In this document: piece after piece, positions 26,231 through 36,285 of the stretch
Layout: the number at the start of each line of letters is the position of its first letter
How positions within the stretch are numbered: position 1 is the stretch's first letter
Assembly: GCA_024720975.1 (NCBI GenBank)
Contig: JANJXX010000004.1
Span: 32,517-96,516 of the forward strand
Source: Candidatus Panguiarchaeum symbiosum
GTDB taxonomy: Archaea > Asgardarchaeota > Njordarchaeia > Njordarchaeales > Panguiarchaeaceae
DNA length: 64,000 nucleotides
Reading direction: 5' to 3'
Translations under genes and position numbers: made by a program
Notes under the pieces: model-generated
Databases searched by the model: none
Told to the model about the DNA's origin: nothing
The model's input: the letters and a program-made list of their open reading frames with translations, nothing else

Positions 26231-27171
26231 TATTCTAACCTCTTAATTTTGTCAATTAAAGCTTCAAAACGTTGAAAGACTTTCTTAAAGTCTAGATTAA
26301 AATCAGGGCCCACAGATTCTACCATAAATGAGGCAGCTGCCGAAGCGAAAACCGCCGCCTCTAATGGATCATTATGTTTTAGATAGTAATATAGAAAAGA
26401 CCCTCCATAAACGTCTCCGCATCCTGTGGGATCCTTTTCAATTGTTCTATATGCCGGTATGCCGTATACTTTGTCATCGAAACATATCACAGAGCCTCTT
26501 TCAGCAAGCGTGACTATGCCTATTTTTGCACCAAGTTCTGTCATCTTTTTCACAGCTTTCACTGGGTCTTCTGTCCCGAAAATTGTCTTTGCCTCATGCT
26601 CATTTGGCTTGAATACGTCAACTACTCCAATTAAGTCAAAAAGTGCTGGATTATTGACCCTTCTTACAGTCCTTTCCTCTAAGACACGGATGTACCCCTG
26701 AGGATCCACCAGTGTCACGCCATCATAACCTTCACTTCTAAGCTCTCTGATTAGCTTTATAGAATCAGCAACCGAGATTTCATCGAGTATTGGGCCTAGC
26801 AATATTGACCTCGACCCGAGAAGAGTATCTCGAGGAATTTTTTCGATGTCTATGGGGTCTGCTCGGCCTATCACTTCAAGAATTCTATCATTCATTCTCT
26901 CATCTATATACTTAAGATAGAATCCCCCTGTTTCCCTAGATTCATAGAATAAAAACTTAACATTGTACTCTGACAGTTTTTGTTCAGCATACTTCCTAAA
27001 GTCTCTTCCGATGGTTCCTATTATAATACTCTCGCCACCAAGCTTACTAACAGCTAATCCAGCGTTGGTAGAACATCCTGAGAGTACTCTACTATCCGTC
27101 TTTACAAATGGTGTCTCTATCACATCGAGGACAGGATTGCCTATTGCTGCAAGGGTATACTTTACCATCAT
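26230..27171 (-). CDS. PfkB-family carbohydrate/nucleoside kinase
   Basis: PfkB signatures are CSTNAGLAVSKLGGES (about 33-48) and DPTGCGDVYGGSF near 250, whose last Asp is the catalytic base. 313 residues, normal for ribokinase-like enzymes. It transfers phosphate from ATP to a sugar or nucleoside; the substrate is not evident. The tight coupling to a CDP-alcohol phosphotransferase suggests that it may phosphorylate the polar alcohol or a precursor of the same lipid, but this is inference. Confidence 0.85.
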   Translation of the reverse strand: MMVKYTLAAIGNPVLDVIETPFVKTDSRVLSGCSTNAGLAVSKLGGESIIIGTIGRDFRKYAEQKLSEYNVKFLFYESRETGGFYLKYIDERMNDRILEVIGRADPIDIEKIPRDTLLGSRSILLGPILDEISVADSIKLIRELRSEGYDGVTLVDPQGYIRVLEERTVRRVNNPALFDLIGVVDVFKPNEHEAKTIFGTEDPVKAVKKMTELGAKIGIVTLAERGSVICFDDKVYGIPAYRTIEKDPTGCGDVYGGSFLYYYLKHNDPLEAAVFASAAASFMVESVGPDFNLDFKKVFQRFEALIDKIKRLE

Positions 27172-27323
27172 AATCCCCTTATAAAACCAAGCTCAAAATC
27201 CCGAATAACCAATAAGAAATTTAAACTTGTATATTACTGTACTGACCTAGACAACCATATTTGCTCACTCGTAGCATTTAAGTGAATATTTAGATGACAT
27301 CTTCGATAACTATTGTGATACAA

Positions 27324-28316
27324 ATGGTAATTGTTGGAATCGACATTGGAGCTACATGGACCAGAATAGCTTTAGCTGATCACAATGGGAAGATTATCTC
27401 TAAGATAAAGAAAATTGCAACACTTCAAGAGGGAGAAGACAAATTCGACATGCTTAGGAGGATAGAGCTGACAGTAAGAGAACTATCGACACAAATTGGC
27501 AGTGATATCGAAGCCATAGGTGTCGGAACCATTGGCCCCTTGGATTTGAAAAAGGGCGTTATATTGCATACACCTAATTTGCCCATCGAAAATGTTCCGA
27601 TATTACGCTACCTTAGGGAAAGATTTCGAGTCCCAGTATACATGGTAAATGATTGCACAGCAGCTGTAATAGGGGAGAAGTTCTTTGGTGTAGGAAGGCA
27701 TTATGATAATATTGTGTATATAACAATAAGCACAGGCATAGGTGGTGGAGCGATTGTAGACGGAAATGTTCTGTTTGGAAAGGATGGAAATGCCGTCGAA
27801 ATAGGACATGTTGTTGTTGATCATTCTGGAAAATTGAAATGCGGTTGTGGGGGGTATGGACACTGGGAGGCCTATACTTCCGGGAAGAACATTGGCAAGT
27901 TTGTGGATCTCTTGCTTCGTGAATTCTTTAGTGCAGATGAATACAAACTAAGTGTGCTTAGCAAATGCGTTGAATCACCTGTAGATCTTAAATACTCACA
28001 CATAACAAAGGCCGCTAGGGCAAATGACTCGCTGGCACTTAGAATCCTGGATATTGTAGCAAACGTTAATGCGGCAGGTCTAGCTACAGTAATAAATTCA
28101 TATGATCCAGATGTGGTTAGTTTTGGAGGTGCTGTTATACTTGAAAATCCACCAGAACTCCTCCTTGAGCCATTAAAGGAGAAAGTAGTAAAGTTTATTA
28201 TAAATCGCGAGCCAGAAATTCTTATAACACCGCTTGGAGAGGACATCGTTCTCATGGGTGCTGTAGCCATAGCTTTAGATCCAGAAGTTATACCGAAAAA
28301 ATTTAGAGAGCTTTGA
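27324..28316 (+). CDS. ROK-family sugar kinase (glucokinase/hexokinase type)
   Basis: The ATP-binding motif is GIDIGATWTRIAL at the start and ISTGIGGGAIVDG near the middle. The ROK motif GKDGNAVEIGHVVVD is followed by the zinc-site-like KCGCGGYGHWEAYTSG. It phosphorylates glucose or a related hexose with ATP, feeding glycolysis. ATG 27324 (MVIVGIDIGA) starts directly at the domain; ATG 27294 would add ten residues. It converges with the Ca-ATPase and overlaps it by 14 bases. Confidence 0.88.
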   Translation: MVIVGIDIGATWTRIALADHNGKIISKIKKIATLQEGEDKFDMLRRIELTVRELSTQIGSDIEAIGVGTIGPLDLKKGVILHTPNLPIENVPILRYLRERFRVPVYMVNDCTAAVIGEKFFGVGRHYDNIVYITISTGIGGGAIVDGNVLFGKDGNAVEIGHVVVDHSGKLKCGCGGYGHWEAYTSGKNIGKFVDLLLREFFSADEYKLSVLSKCVESPVDLKYSHITKAARANDSLALRILDIVANVNAAGLATVINSYDPDVVSFGGAVILENPPELLLEPLKEKVVKFIINREPEILITPLGEDIVLMGAVAIALDPEVIPKKFREL

Positions 28317-30999
28317 CTAGGTTAACTCTCCTGCAGAAAACTTCTGGTACTATGAGGAAGCCTAGAGTTCCTACTGCTAATATAGCAATCCAATCTGCAA
28401 GTGTCGGTGGATTTAAGTGGAATGCTAATGCTATCGGCGGGACGTATACAATTAGTAGTGTCATTAAAAGGCTTAGAACTACAGCTGCAAGTAGCAAATT
28501 GTTTCCTCTAAAGCCTATTTTGAATACTGATTTGCTCTCGCTTCTCATGTTCCAGATCACTGAGAGCTCAAATAGCACTACCTGAAGAAAGATTATCGCT
28601 CGCACTCTATTTATGTCATTGATTCCAAGGATATTTGTGTAATAGAAGAACGTGAACAATGGCCCTGCCGTGAGTATGATTGTTGTCACTAAGATAAACA
28701 ATAATGATCCTGATAGTATGCCCTCACGCGGGTCTCTTGGAGGTCTTGACATAACATCTTCAAAGCTCGGATCCCAAGCAAGAGCCGTTGCTGGAGGACC
28801 ATCCGTAACGAGATTAATCCAGAGAATTAGTGCCGGTAGTAAGATTGGTTCTCTAAATAAGAGTACGCCGAGGGTTATTATGAGTACCTCTCCTATATTA
28901 CAAGAAAGTAAGAACCTTGCAAACGCCTTTATCTTGTCATAAACACCTCTTCCGAGCTCTATTGCGCGAACTATTGTTGCGAAGTTATCATCGAGCAGTA
29001 TCATATCTGCAGCCTCCTTGGAAACCTCCGTTCCCTTTATTCCCATTGCGACACCTATATGGGCCTCTTTCAATGCCGGCGCATCATTTACACCGTCCCC
29101 AGTAACTGCTACGATTTGACTTTTTCTCTTAAGGGCCCTAACCATTCTGAGCTTATGTTCTGGCATAGCTCTAGCCAGAACTCTCAGCTTGTCTGCAATT
29201 GATTGTAAGTCCTCATCAGAGAGTTTGTCTATGTCTTTACCCTGTAAAATTAATTCACCAGGTTTATACAAGCCTATTTGCTTGGATATAGCCTCTGCAG
29301 TTAATGCATGATCCCCAGTTATCATAATTACATTTATACCGGCTTTTTTGGCTTTTTTCGTGGCTTCGAATACTTCAGGTCTTGGTGGATCTATCATACC
29401 AAAGAGTCCTATGAAAATCAATTTGCTCTCTATTTCATCCTCAGATAGCTTATCAATTTCCATCCCAAAGTCTGATAGATCTCTATAAGCCACTGCTAAA
29501 ACTCTATATCCATCGGAAGCCAGATTGTTGACTATGCTTAGTATCTTCTGTTTTATTTCATCTGATAACGATAAAATGCCATTCTCTGTTTCAATGCCAA
29601 CACATCTATCAAGTATTATCTCGGGTGCTCCTTTGGATAATGCATATGGTTTCCCGTCAACAATATTTACGGTTGTCATTCTTTTGCGCTCGGATGAGAA
29701 GGGGATCTCTCTTATTCTTCTATAATGGGCCTCCAATCCAGATTTCAGGATTCCTGCTTTGGCTCCGGCCACAACTATCGCTAGCTCTGTAGGATCGCCA
29801 ATAAACTCTCTCTCATGTGCAACATTAGTGCATAGTACACCCGCCATCAGGAGCTTTGAAAGTAGCTTGTTTTCTTCGAGATTAACTTCTCTTTCCTCAA
29901 AGAGAATCTTCCCATCAAGATTATACCCAACACCTGAGACATCGTACATTTTATCATAGACATAGATCTTCTTTACTGTCATATCACCAGTTGTTATAGT
30001 TCCAGTTTTATCGGAGCATATCACCGTAACTGATCCTAGTGTTTCCGCAGCTAATAGATATTTCACTAAAGCATTATTTTTAGCGAGCTTTTTAGCTGCT
30101 ATTGCTAACGTAATCGTCAATATTGCCGGAAGACCTTCAGGAACTGCTGCTACTGCAAGACTTATTGCAATCATTGCACTTTCAACAATCGCTACTAATC
30201 CTTTTTCGAAAACTAGTAGCGTCATTAACCCTATGGCTAAGGCCACTACTATTAACGCTATCTTCCTCGCAAAATTTGATAGCTTAATTTTAAGAGGTGT
30301 TACCTCTTCTTCTGCAGCTTCAACTAATCTGGCTATTCTGCCAAATTCGGTATTAAGCCCTGTACCAATAACGATAGCCTTTCCATGACCCCTAACAACG
30401 GCAGTACCCATATAGACGATGTTCGTCCTATCTGGAATAGGCGTTTCAGGTGGAAGCACACCAGACGTCTTTGTTACTGGGAATGATTCTCCCGTAAGAG
30501 GTGCCTCGTTTGTCCTTAGCTCCGAGACCTCTATTAGACGGGCGTCTGCAGGAACGACATCACCCTCCTCAAGTAGAATTATATCGCCAGGGACGAGCTC
30601 CCTTGCGAATACTTCAAAAATTTTTCCATTTCTCATAACGCGTGCTTTTGGTGCTGCATACTGTCTGAGTTTTTCGAGGATATTTTCAGCTTTATACTCT
30701 TGATGCACACTAACGGCTACATTAATGACTACTATTGCAAGTATAACTACGGAATCCACTACAGACTTTTCTATGAAGAGTGATATTAAACATGCTGCTA
30801 TCAACATAAGAACGAAAATATCTTTAATTTGCTCAAGTAGCATCTCCCATATAGCTTTCCTTTTCTTCACCGGAAGCTCATTATACCCATAAATCTTGAG
30901 CCTCTCCTTGGCTTCATCTATGGAGAGACCGTATTCTATATCTACTTTAAGTTCCTCAGCTACTTGCTTTACATCTAAGGCGTGCCAATTTTTCTCCAT
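28303..30999 (-). CDS. P-type Ca2+-transporting ATPase (P2, PMR1/SERCA-like)
   Basis: All P-type landmarks are present: TGES (actuator), AAVPEGLP in helix M4, the phosphorylated Asp in CSDKTGTIT, TGDHALTAEAI, TGDGVNDAPALKEA, and NLVTDGPPATALAWDP in M6, whose N and D contribute a Ca2+ site. The N-terminal cation-ATPase domain is present. About ten membrane helices, 898 residues. It exports Ca2+ (or Mn2+) at the expense of ATP. The ATG at 30999 has GGTGG 8 nt upstream; TTG 31014 is the longer form. Confidence 0.9.
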   Translation of the reverse strand: MEKNWHALDVKQVAEELKVDIEYGLSIDEAKERLKIYGYNELPVKKRKAIWEMLLEQIKDIFVLMLIAACLISLFIEKSVVDSVVILAIVVINVAVSVHQEYKAENILEKLRQYAAPKARVMRNGKIFEVFARELVPGDIILLEEGDVVPADARLIEVSELRTNEAPLTGESFPVTKTSGVLPPETPIPDRTNIVYMGTAVVRGHGKAIVIGTGLNTEFGRIARLVEAAEEEVTPLKIKLSNFARKIALIVVALAIGLMTLLVFEKGLVAIVESAMIAISLAVAAVPEGLPAILTITLAIAAKKLAKNNALVKYLLAAETLGSVTVICSDKTGTITTGDMTVKKIYVYDKMYDVSGVGYNLDGKILFEEREVNLEENKLLSKLLMAGVLCTNVAHEREFIGDPTELAIVVAGAKAGILKSGLEAHYRRIREIPFSSERKRMTTVNIVDGKPYALSKGAPEIILDRCVGIETENGILSLSDEIKQKILSIVNNLASDGYRVLAVAYRDLSDFGMEIDKLSEDEIESKLIFIGLFGMIDPPRPEVFEATKKAKKAGINVIMITGDHALTAEAISKQIGLYKPGELILQGKDIDKLSDEDLQSIADKLRVLARAMPEHKLRMVRALKRKSQIVAVTGDGVNDAPALKEAHIGVAMGIKGTEVSKEAADMILLDDNFATIVRAIELGRGVYDKIKAFARFLLSCNIGEVLIITLGVLLFREPILLPALILWINLVTDGPPATALAWDPSFEDVMSRPPRDPREGILSGSLLFILVTTIILTAGPLFTFFYYTNILGINDINRVRAIIFLQVVLFELSVIWNMRSESKSVFKIGFRGNNLLLAAVVLSLLMTLLIVYVPPIALAFHLNPPTLADWIAILAVGTLGFLIVPEVFCRRVNLVKAL

Positions 31000-31078
31000 A
31001 CGGCTTCCCACCAAGCGCCATCAACAATCTTAAAATACGACAAATTTTGCCAAATTTTAATGCAATGTATTTAATGGA

Positions 31079-32008
31079 TTACCTATTATTTAACGCCTCT
31101 AGAATTTGCGTTATGGATGCGAATTCTTTAGGTATTCTAGCCCTCACAGTTTTAACAACATTAACCACTTGACTTACTTGCAGATCAACTATCAAGCCCG
31201 CTATCATATATGCATCTTCAAATTCCAAGGAAAGACTGCATGATATTGCCCTTGCAGCTGCATTAGAAGCCTCGTAGAAGGCTTCTTCTAGACTTTCTTT
31301 AGACACAATTATGTAAATCGCATCCTCAGCTTCAATAATTGGCCACTGTACGGAGCACCCCTTAATGACATCCACACGGACAACAACCTCTCCCGACACC
31401 TCACACCCAGTCGCACACATTTCCCCATCAGCCATGACGGCATGAACATCACCTACAGCAAGCAAGCCACCCTCTTTGAAAACAGGAAGATACACTGCCG
31501 TTCCCCTTGTTATAAGTTTAGTATCCATATTACCACCATGCACGCCGGGAATTGTTGAAGGCACTTTCTTACTATATGCGACTCCTATAACCCCCACCAT
31601 AGGCTTGTAAGGCAACCTTATCTTCACAGGGCGCGAAGAGTCCTTTACTGTAAAATAGACGAAACCATCCTCAATCCTACAGATTCTTATTCGCTCATCC
31701 CTTAACTTATCCCCAAGAAGACCAAAACCTGGCAATGCCACTACTACACCAGTTTTAGACACTCTAATGTCAAGAATTTCTATTTTGAGCGTATCTCCTG
31801 GCTCTGCACCCTCTATAAATACTGGACCCGTTGCTGGATTTGCTCGCGTTAAGTCTATATTCGCAATCGATTGAATCTCTGAGGTTAATTGACCTGCAAA
31901 ACAGTCTAGTGTTTCAAAGCATATTATATCACCAGGTTTTGCATAAGCTACTGGTTCTAGGTCAGGACCAAAGCTAAATATATGCTTGTCTGAACTGACA
32001 AATATCAA
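31079..32008 (-). CDS. acetamidase/formamidase family protein
   Basis: 309 residues matching the family through PGDIICFETLDCFAGQL, TRANPATGPVFIEGAEPGDTL, GVHGGNMDTKLITRGTAVYL and GDVHAVMADGEMCATG. These enzymes hydrolyse formamide or acetamide to ammonia and the acid, and are cytoplasmic. TTG start at 32008. It lies downstream of nothing obvious and upstream of the Ca-ATPase on the same strand with a 79-base gap. Confidence 0.9.
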   Translation of the reverse strand: MIFVSSDKHIFSFGPDLEPVAYAKPGDIICFETLDCFAGQLTSEIQSIANIDLTRANPATGPVFIEGAEPGDTLKIEILDIRVSKTGVVVALPGFGLLGDKLRDERIRICRIEDGFVYFTVKDSSRPVKIRLPYKPMVGVIGVAYSKKVPSTIPGVHGGNMDTKLITRGTAVYLPVFKEGGLLAVGDVHAVMADGEMCATGCEVSGEVVVRVDVIKGCSVQWPIIEAEDAIYIIVSKESLEEAFYEASNAAARAISCSLSLEFEDAYMIAGLIVDLQVSQVVNVVKTVRARIPKEFASITQILEALNNR

Positions 32009-32172
32009 TTCAGATCACTGTTGAAAATATCACTTAAAGTACTGGATAAGCGTAACTATTAAAGAGCCAGAAGCTTCTAATGACTTTTCGTGACAGCATT
32101 AGTTTTCCTGTACAATTAAAAGAATAAATTACGGACTTTATGTGATAAAACAACGAAATTAGGGGTCTTGAT

Positions 32173-32958
32173 TTGTCAAATAATGCACTAGTCCGCGTAA
32201 AAGACCTCGTGAAATACTATGGTGAAGTGAAAGCCCTAGATGGTGTGTCCTTCGAAGTGTATTCTGGAGAGATTTACGGCTTGCTGGGTCCAAATGGAGC
32301 TGGTAAGACAACAACATTGAAAATAATAGCAGGTATGCTCAAACCAACGCAGGGCCATGTTGAGGTTATGGGGATCTCTCCTATACACAATCCAACTGAG
32401 GTTAAGAGGATTATCGGTTATGTGCCTGAGGAGATTTCACTTTACGAATCACTTAGCATAATAGAATTTCTTGAGTTTATTGCCTCGGTTAGAAAGCTAA
32501 GTCCCTCTGTTTGGACATACGTATTCACACTAATGAGATCATTTGATATACTTAAATACAGCAGGACGCCCATAGGCGCCTTGTCTTACGGAACTAAGCA
32601 GAAAGTTGCCATAATAGCAGCTCTTATGCATAAGCCTAAGATTTTGATCTTGGACGAACCACTGCGAGGACTTGATGCAAAATCTGCTAAGATTTTGAAG
32701 GAGCTCATGAATCTCCATATACAGAGCGGAGGTGCAATAATACTCTCGACGCATATTATGGACTTAGCTGAGCACCTGTGCACGCGTGTAGGAATAATTC
32801 ATAAGGGGAAGATCATTGCTGAAGGCTCTATTAGTGATTTAAAGAGACTTGCAGATGCGCCCCAAGGGACGTTGGAAGAAATTTTCCTTGAGCTTATCAG
32901 GGAAAGAGAAGAAGTCGCTCACATTATCGAGACTATAAAGAGGGGACTTTCTGAATGA
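32173..32958 (+). CDS. ABC transporter ATP-binding protein
   Basis: Walker A GPNGAGKTT (39-47), signature LSYGTKQK (138-145; the usual LSGGQ is altered to LSYGT), Walker B ILILDEP (158-164) and the switch His in ILSTHIMD. It is the typical ATPase of ABC-2-type exporters. TTG start at 32173 with GGGGT upstream. It overlaps the permease gene by 4 bases (ATGA), so the two form one transporter. Confidence 0.92.
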   Translation: MSNNALVRVKDLVKYYGEVKALDGVSFEVYSGEIYGLLGPNGAGKTTTLKIIAGMLKPTQGHVEVMGISPIHNPTEVKRIIGYVPEEISLYESLSIIEFLEFIASVRKLSPSVWTYVFTLMRSFDILKYSRTPIGALSYGTKQKVAIIAALMHKPKILILDEPLRGLDAKSAKILKELMNLHIQSGGAIILSTHIMDLAEHLCTRVGIIHKGKIIAEGSISDLKRLADAPQGTLEEIFLELIREREEVAHIIETIKRGLSE

Positions 32959-34607
32959 GGAGGCTCAAGGAGCTTAGAAAGATTTCAAAGATTTTGTATA
33001 GAGAAGTAGCTTTTAGGTTCCTCCTACTGCAAGCTTCCTATGTTCCTCTCGACTACTATGAGCAGCATGAGCAGCCAGCCCCAACACGAAAGCTCTCAAT
33101 CCACGAACTTCCGAAAAAAGTTGAAAAATTATTCACGAGACTATTTGCGTTTTTTAAAATTCTCACGCTTATAGCACTTATGTTAGTGATTGTTTCAAGT
33201 ACTATCTACATTATGTCTCTTCCTGCTCAAGCACATACCTGGGAACACACAATAATACTTTCGTCAGTATTTCTCTTGGCGATGTTCGCTAAGGCATTTA
33301 TACTGTTCTTCTTGACAATACCTCAAGCAGCGGTGCTATACCATCCTAAAATCTATCAGCCTTTGCTGATACTAGATCTCAGTGATAGAGAAATAGCTAC
33401 GATCATGGCCTTGACATTTTGGAGAATGTTTAACACATGCCTTATTGGTTCCATTGCAATTAGCTTAATTGCTTTCCTGGTACTGGGGAACATACTGGCT
33501 GGAGTTCTGTACATAACCTTTTTAACAGCCACATACGTACTGGTACTTTGGCTCGTTAATGCGATCCCCGCGAGACATCTACAGTTTTATGCACCAACAA
33601 AAACTAAAGCCCAACAGACTCTGAAAATTCTATTAATCCTAGGTTACACAGTAGTACTTTCCTTTTTCTTCCTAATTCCATACACAATCTTCAATGTGCT
33701 ATCGACAGTCACTAGCGCATTCTTAGCAATACCAGAGGCTTACCAAAAGTTAATCGTCTGCATACCACCCTTATCATCAACTTATCTGGTTGCCCTAGTA
33801 TACTTAAAGGAAGCTAGCTTAGAAAGCTTCATCTTCCCATCTATCTCCGCGATATTTTACCTGCTACTATCTGCTTATAGCTTTAGGTCACTTCTTCGCA
33901 CATTTGCTAGCATACCATACATGTCGATTCCCACAACAATTCACACAGAGACTGTACCAACAGCTATAAAAACAAGGCCATCCCTTTTAGGACACATTAC
34001 AAAAGACCTCAAACTTATACTCAGAGACCCAAGCCATGCAGTTACGTTCTTCCTTGGCCCAGTATCCGCAATAATCTTTAGTCAGATACGTTCACTGTTT
34101 CAGTACCCATCTGCATGGTTTTATATTATGGCGTTTATTATAGCCACGTCTATACGCACACTCTCTGTCAGTCTGCTTACAGTCGAAAAGGAAGGGCTAA
34201 GATTCTTACTAAGTCTCCCAGTCAGCTATCATGACATAGCAAAAAGTAAAGCATTCGTAGCAGTGTTATCCTACATAATTCTTGCACTCTCAGCAACAGC
34301 TGTCTTTGCTATACTCCAGCAATCATACTTTATTCTTGGAGTCGGACTCTTATTAAACTCCGTCGGCATTTTCACTTACAGCTATAAAATCCTTAGAAAA
34401 GCCATAAACTACACACTAGAAACCAGAAAACTAATCCTGAACGAAGCAAAACTATTCTCCTCATCATACTTAATGGCATTAGAGATGCTCTTTATAGTCA
34501 TTCCAGTAATAGTGATATGTGCAGGCATAGAGTTTGGCTTCTTATACTATGCTCTTGCGATAGTTCTAGCACTTCAGGCAATATTTTTTGTGATGTACAA
34601 ACTTTGA
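32955..34607 (+). CDS. ABC-2-like transporter permease
   Basis: 550 residues. A cytoplasmic N terminus of about 60 residues rich in Glu/His/Lys is followed by about twelve hydrophobic segments. Two loops (about 155-160 and near 340) are polar. The ATGA overlap with the ATPase gene shows a translationally coupled exporter. No solute-binding protein is nearby, which fits export. The substrate is unknown. The second half contains AVFAILQQSYFILGVGLL and other ABC-2-like helices. Confidence 0.75.
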   Translation: MRRLKELRKISKILYREVAFRFLLLQASYVPLDYYEQHEQPAPTRKLSIHELPKKVEKLFTRLFAFFKILTLIALMLVIVSSTIYIMSLPAQAHTWEHTIILSSVFLLAMFAKAFILFFLTIPQAAVLYHPKIYQPLLILDLSDREIATIMALTFWRMFNTCLIGSIAISLIAFLVLGNILAGVLYITFLTATYVLVLWLVNAIPARHLQFYAPTKTKAQQTLKILLILGYTVVLSFFFLIPYTIFNVLSTVTSAFLAIPEAYQKLIVCIPPLSSTYLVALVYLKEASLESFIFPSISAIFYLLLSAYSFRSLLRTFASIPYMSIPTTIHTETVPTAIKTRPSLLGHITKDLKLILRDPSHAVTFFLGPVSAIIFSQIRSLFQYPSAWFYIMAFIIATSIRTLSVSLLTVEKEGLRFLLSLPVSYHDIAKSKAFVAVLSYIILALSATAVFAILQQSYFILGVGLLLNSVGIFTYSYKILRKAINYTLETRKLILNEAKLFSSSYLMALEMLFIVIPVIVICAGIEFGFLYYALAIVLALQAIFFVMYKL

Positions 34608-34750
34608 AGCACTCTTACCGATTTGAGTCCCTCATAATGGCCTTAACACGATTTTAACAGCATAATACGCATCCACTCAACTCTTGAATGCATGATGACG
34701 AAATTATCTAGGGCACGAGGTCACTCCACACCTAGCAAGTATATACATTG

Positions 34751-34762
34751 CTTTATAAATAG
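34751..34762 (+). promoter_or_regulatory. TATA box of the winged-helix regulator
   Basis: CTTTATAAATAG, with a second box GTTTATAATAGG 14 bases downstream. The gene's ATG lies at 34814 with GGTGAT 7 nt upstream. Confidence 0.45.
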
Positions 34763-34813
34763 TCGTTTATAATAGGAAAACCTTTAACGAAGATCTTGAT
34801 TGGTGATCTTTAA

Positions 34814-35122
34814 ATGCGAGTGTATAGAGTTAGGGACAAATATAGTTTAATAAAAGTTCTCGATCCATACTCCATAATGACTCTGTTGGCCCTGAGGGAT
34901 GCACAAAGAGCAAATGCTGGTGATATAAATAGGTATTGTTTTAAGTATGGCTCTCCTCAACCAAGGACTACAACAAGAAAACTGGCGGATTTTAAGAAAT
35001 ATGGTCTTGTGGAGGAGGAAGTCGTCCAGAAGGGAGGATTTATCGTAGAAAAGATTTACAGATTAAGTGAAAAAGGCAAAAAACTAGCAGATGTTATAGC
35101 AGAGCTCCTAGGGGAGGAATAG
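34814..35122 (+). CDS. small winged-helix DNA-binding protein
   Basis: 102 residues: DAQRANAGDINRYC and RTTTRKLADFKKYGLVEEEV form a helix-turn-helix, and IVEKIYRLSEKGKKLADVI forms the wing and last helix, as in archaeal PadR/ArsR-like single-domain regulators. It probably binds DNA as a dimer. The ABC exporter genes lie 200 bases upstream and could be its target, which is inference. The ATG at 34814 has an excellent GGTGA at 7 nt. Confidence 0.8.
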   Translation: MRVYRVRDKYSLIKVLDPYSIMTLLALRDAQRANAGDINRYCFKYGSPQPRTTTRKLADFKKYGLVEEEVVQKGGFIVEKIYRLSEKGKKLADVIAELLGEE

Positions 35123-35285
35123 AAGCTTCAAAAACTCACCTGCAGGGAACTCATCGATATTTTTTATTCTTGTTGAATATCATTTTTCCTTGAAACGTTT
35201 AGAATTGACTTCATGATTGCTTTTTGGCCAATAGCAATGCAATTTTTAATGCTACTTAACGCTTTGCATATGACTTGGGATTCCC

Positions 35286-36230
35286 ATGAAAGAACACGCT
35301 GACTCTACTACTCTCTTTGCAAGGTTTTTTCCTGATGAAAATGCAATATTACAAGTTGCAAGAGTCATCTCTGGAATTCGTTTAGTAAGAGACTCGTATG
35401 ATGATCCGCGTCTGTTTCCTCCAAGGAATGCTCCCATAGAGTACCAATTTGGATATTTCGCTGCTATGGTTGCTATTGATCATAGAACAGGAACTCCACT
35501 GGATTCCTTCGAGGGATATGTCGAAGGTGAATTCTTCCATGGGTCTGATCTCTTATACCGCTTAGGAATGCTTATCTTTTATGAGGATCCGGAGTTCTTC
35601 TCTCCAGTTAGGCTTAGCAATTTAACGTACAATGACGCTAGGAGACTACTAGAGTTCAATGGAAAAGTTCTGTGGGATTATCATGTAAGAACATTTTTAC
35701 TACGCGATTTAGGATTAAAGACGGTTAAATTCTATGGCTCATTTGAGAACTTGCTGAATGTTGAGAGTATTTCAGAGTTAATTCGTAGATTAAGGTTATT
35801 CAGAGCACATGAGGATCCTGTTGCAAAGAAGTCTTACCTCTTAGCTAAGTTTCTTGAAGGCAGAGAGTTAGCTAATTTTAGAGATAGAGATAATGCCGAG
35901 GTCCCAGTAGATAATCACATATCGAGACTAGCAATAAGACTCGGTATTATTAAATTTTCGAACTATGAGCACATTGAGAGTCAGATCGAGGTACCTAGGA
36001 AGTATGATGTTAGACTAAGACTAGAGATAAGGAAAGCATGGAGAAAAGTTTCGATGCTATCGAAGGTTGATCCCTTTACTTTGGATGACTTCTTGTGGAG
36101 CTTAGGAAGGAAAGTTTGCAGACAGAGTAAACCATTGTGCGAAAGCTGTCCATTTAATAAGATTTGCCTCGCTAGGATCTCTGGTAAGTTTTGGCTCGAA
36201 CACTGCCACACACTAACATGGTACTATTAA
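35286..36230 (+). CDS. divergent HhH-GPD protein with a [4Fe-4S] cluster loop
   Basis: The C terminus has an Fe-S cluster loop exactly as in endonuclease III/MutY: C278-x6-C285-x2-C288-x5-C294, preceded by WSLGRKVC (compare ITLGRKYC in the Nth of this window). VDNHISRLAIRLG (208-220) corresponds to the catalytic-Asp helix (D209) of HhH-GPD glycosylases. However, the helix-hairpin-helix motif (LPGVGxKTA) that should precede it is absent. The N-terminal 150 residues are aromatic-rich and I do not recognise them. Probably a nucleic-acid base or nucleoside glycosylase relative; the substrate is unknown. Confidence 0.65.
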   Translation: MKEHADSTTLFARFFPDENAILQVARVISGIRLVRDSYDDPRLFPPRNAPIEYQFGYFAAMVAIDHRTGTPLDSFEGYVEGEFFHGSDLLYRLGMLIFYEDPEFFSPVRLSNLTYNDARRLLEFNGKVLWDYHVRTFLLRDLGLKTVKFYGSFENLLNVESISELIRRLRLFRAHEDPVAKKSYLLAKFLEGRELANFRDRDNAEVPVDNHISRLAIRLGIIKFSNYEHIESQIEVPRKYDVRLRLEIRKAWRKVSMLSKVDPFTLDDFLWSLGRKVCRQSKPLCESCPFNKICLARISGKFWLEHCHTLTWYY

Positions 36231-36285
36231 TTCTTTCCTCTATAACTGTATTACATTATTAGTCATGAATTAGATGGTGTAGCTT

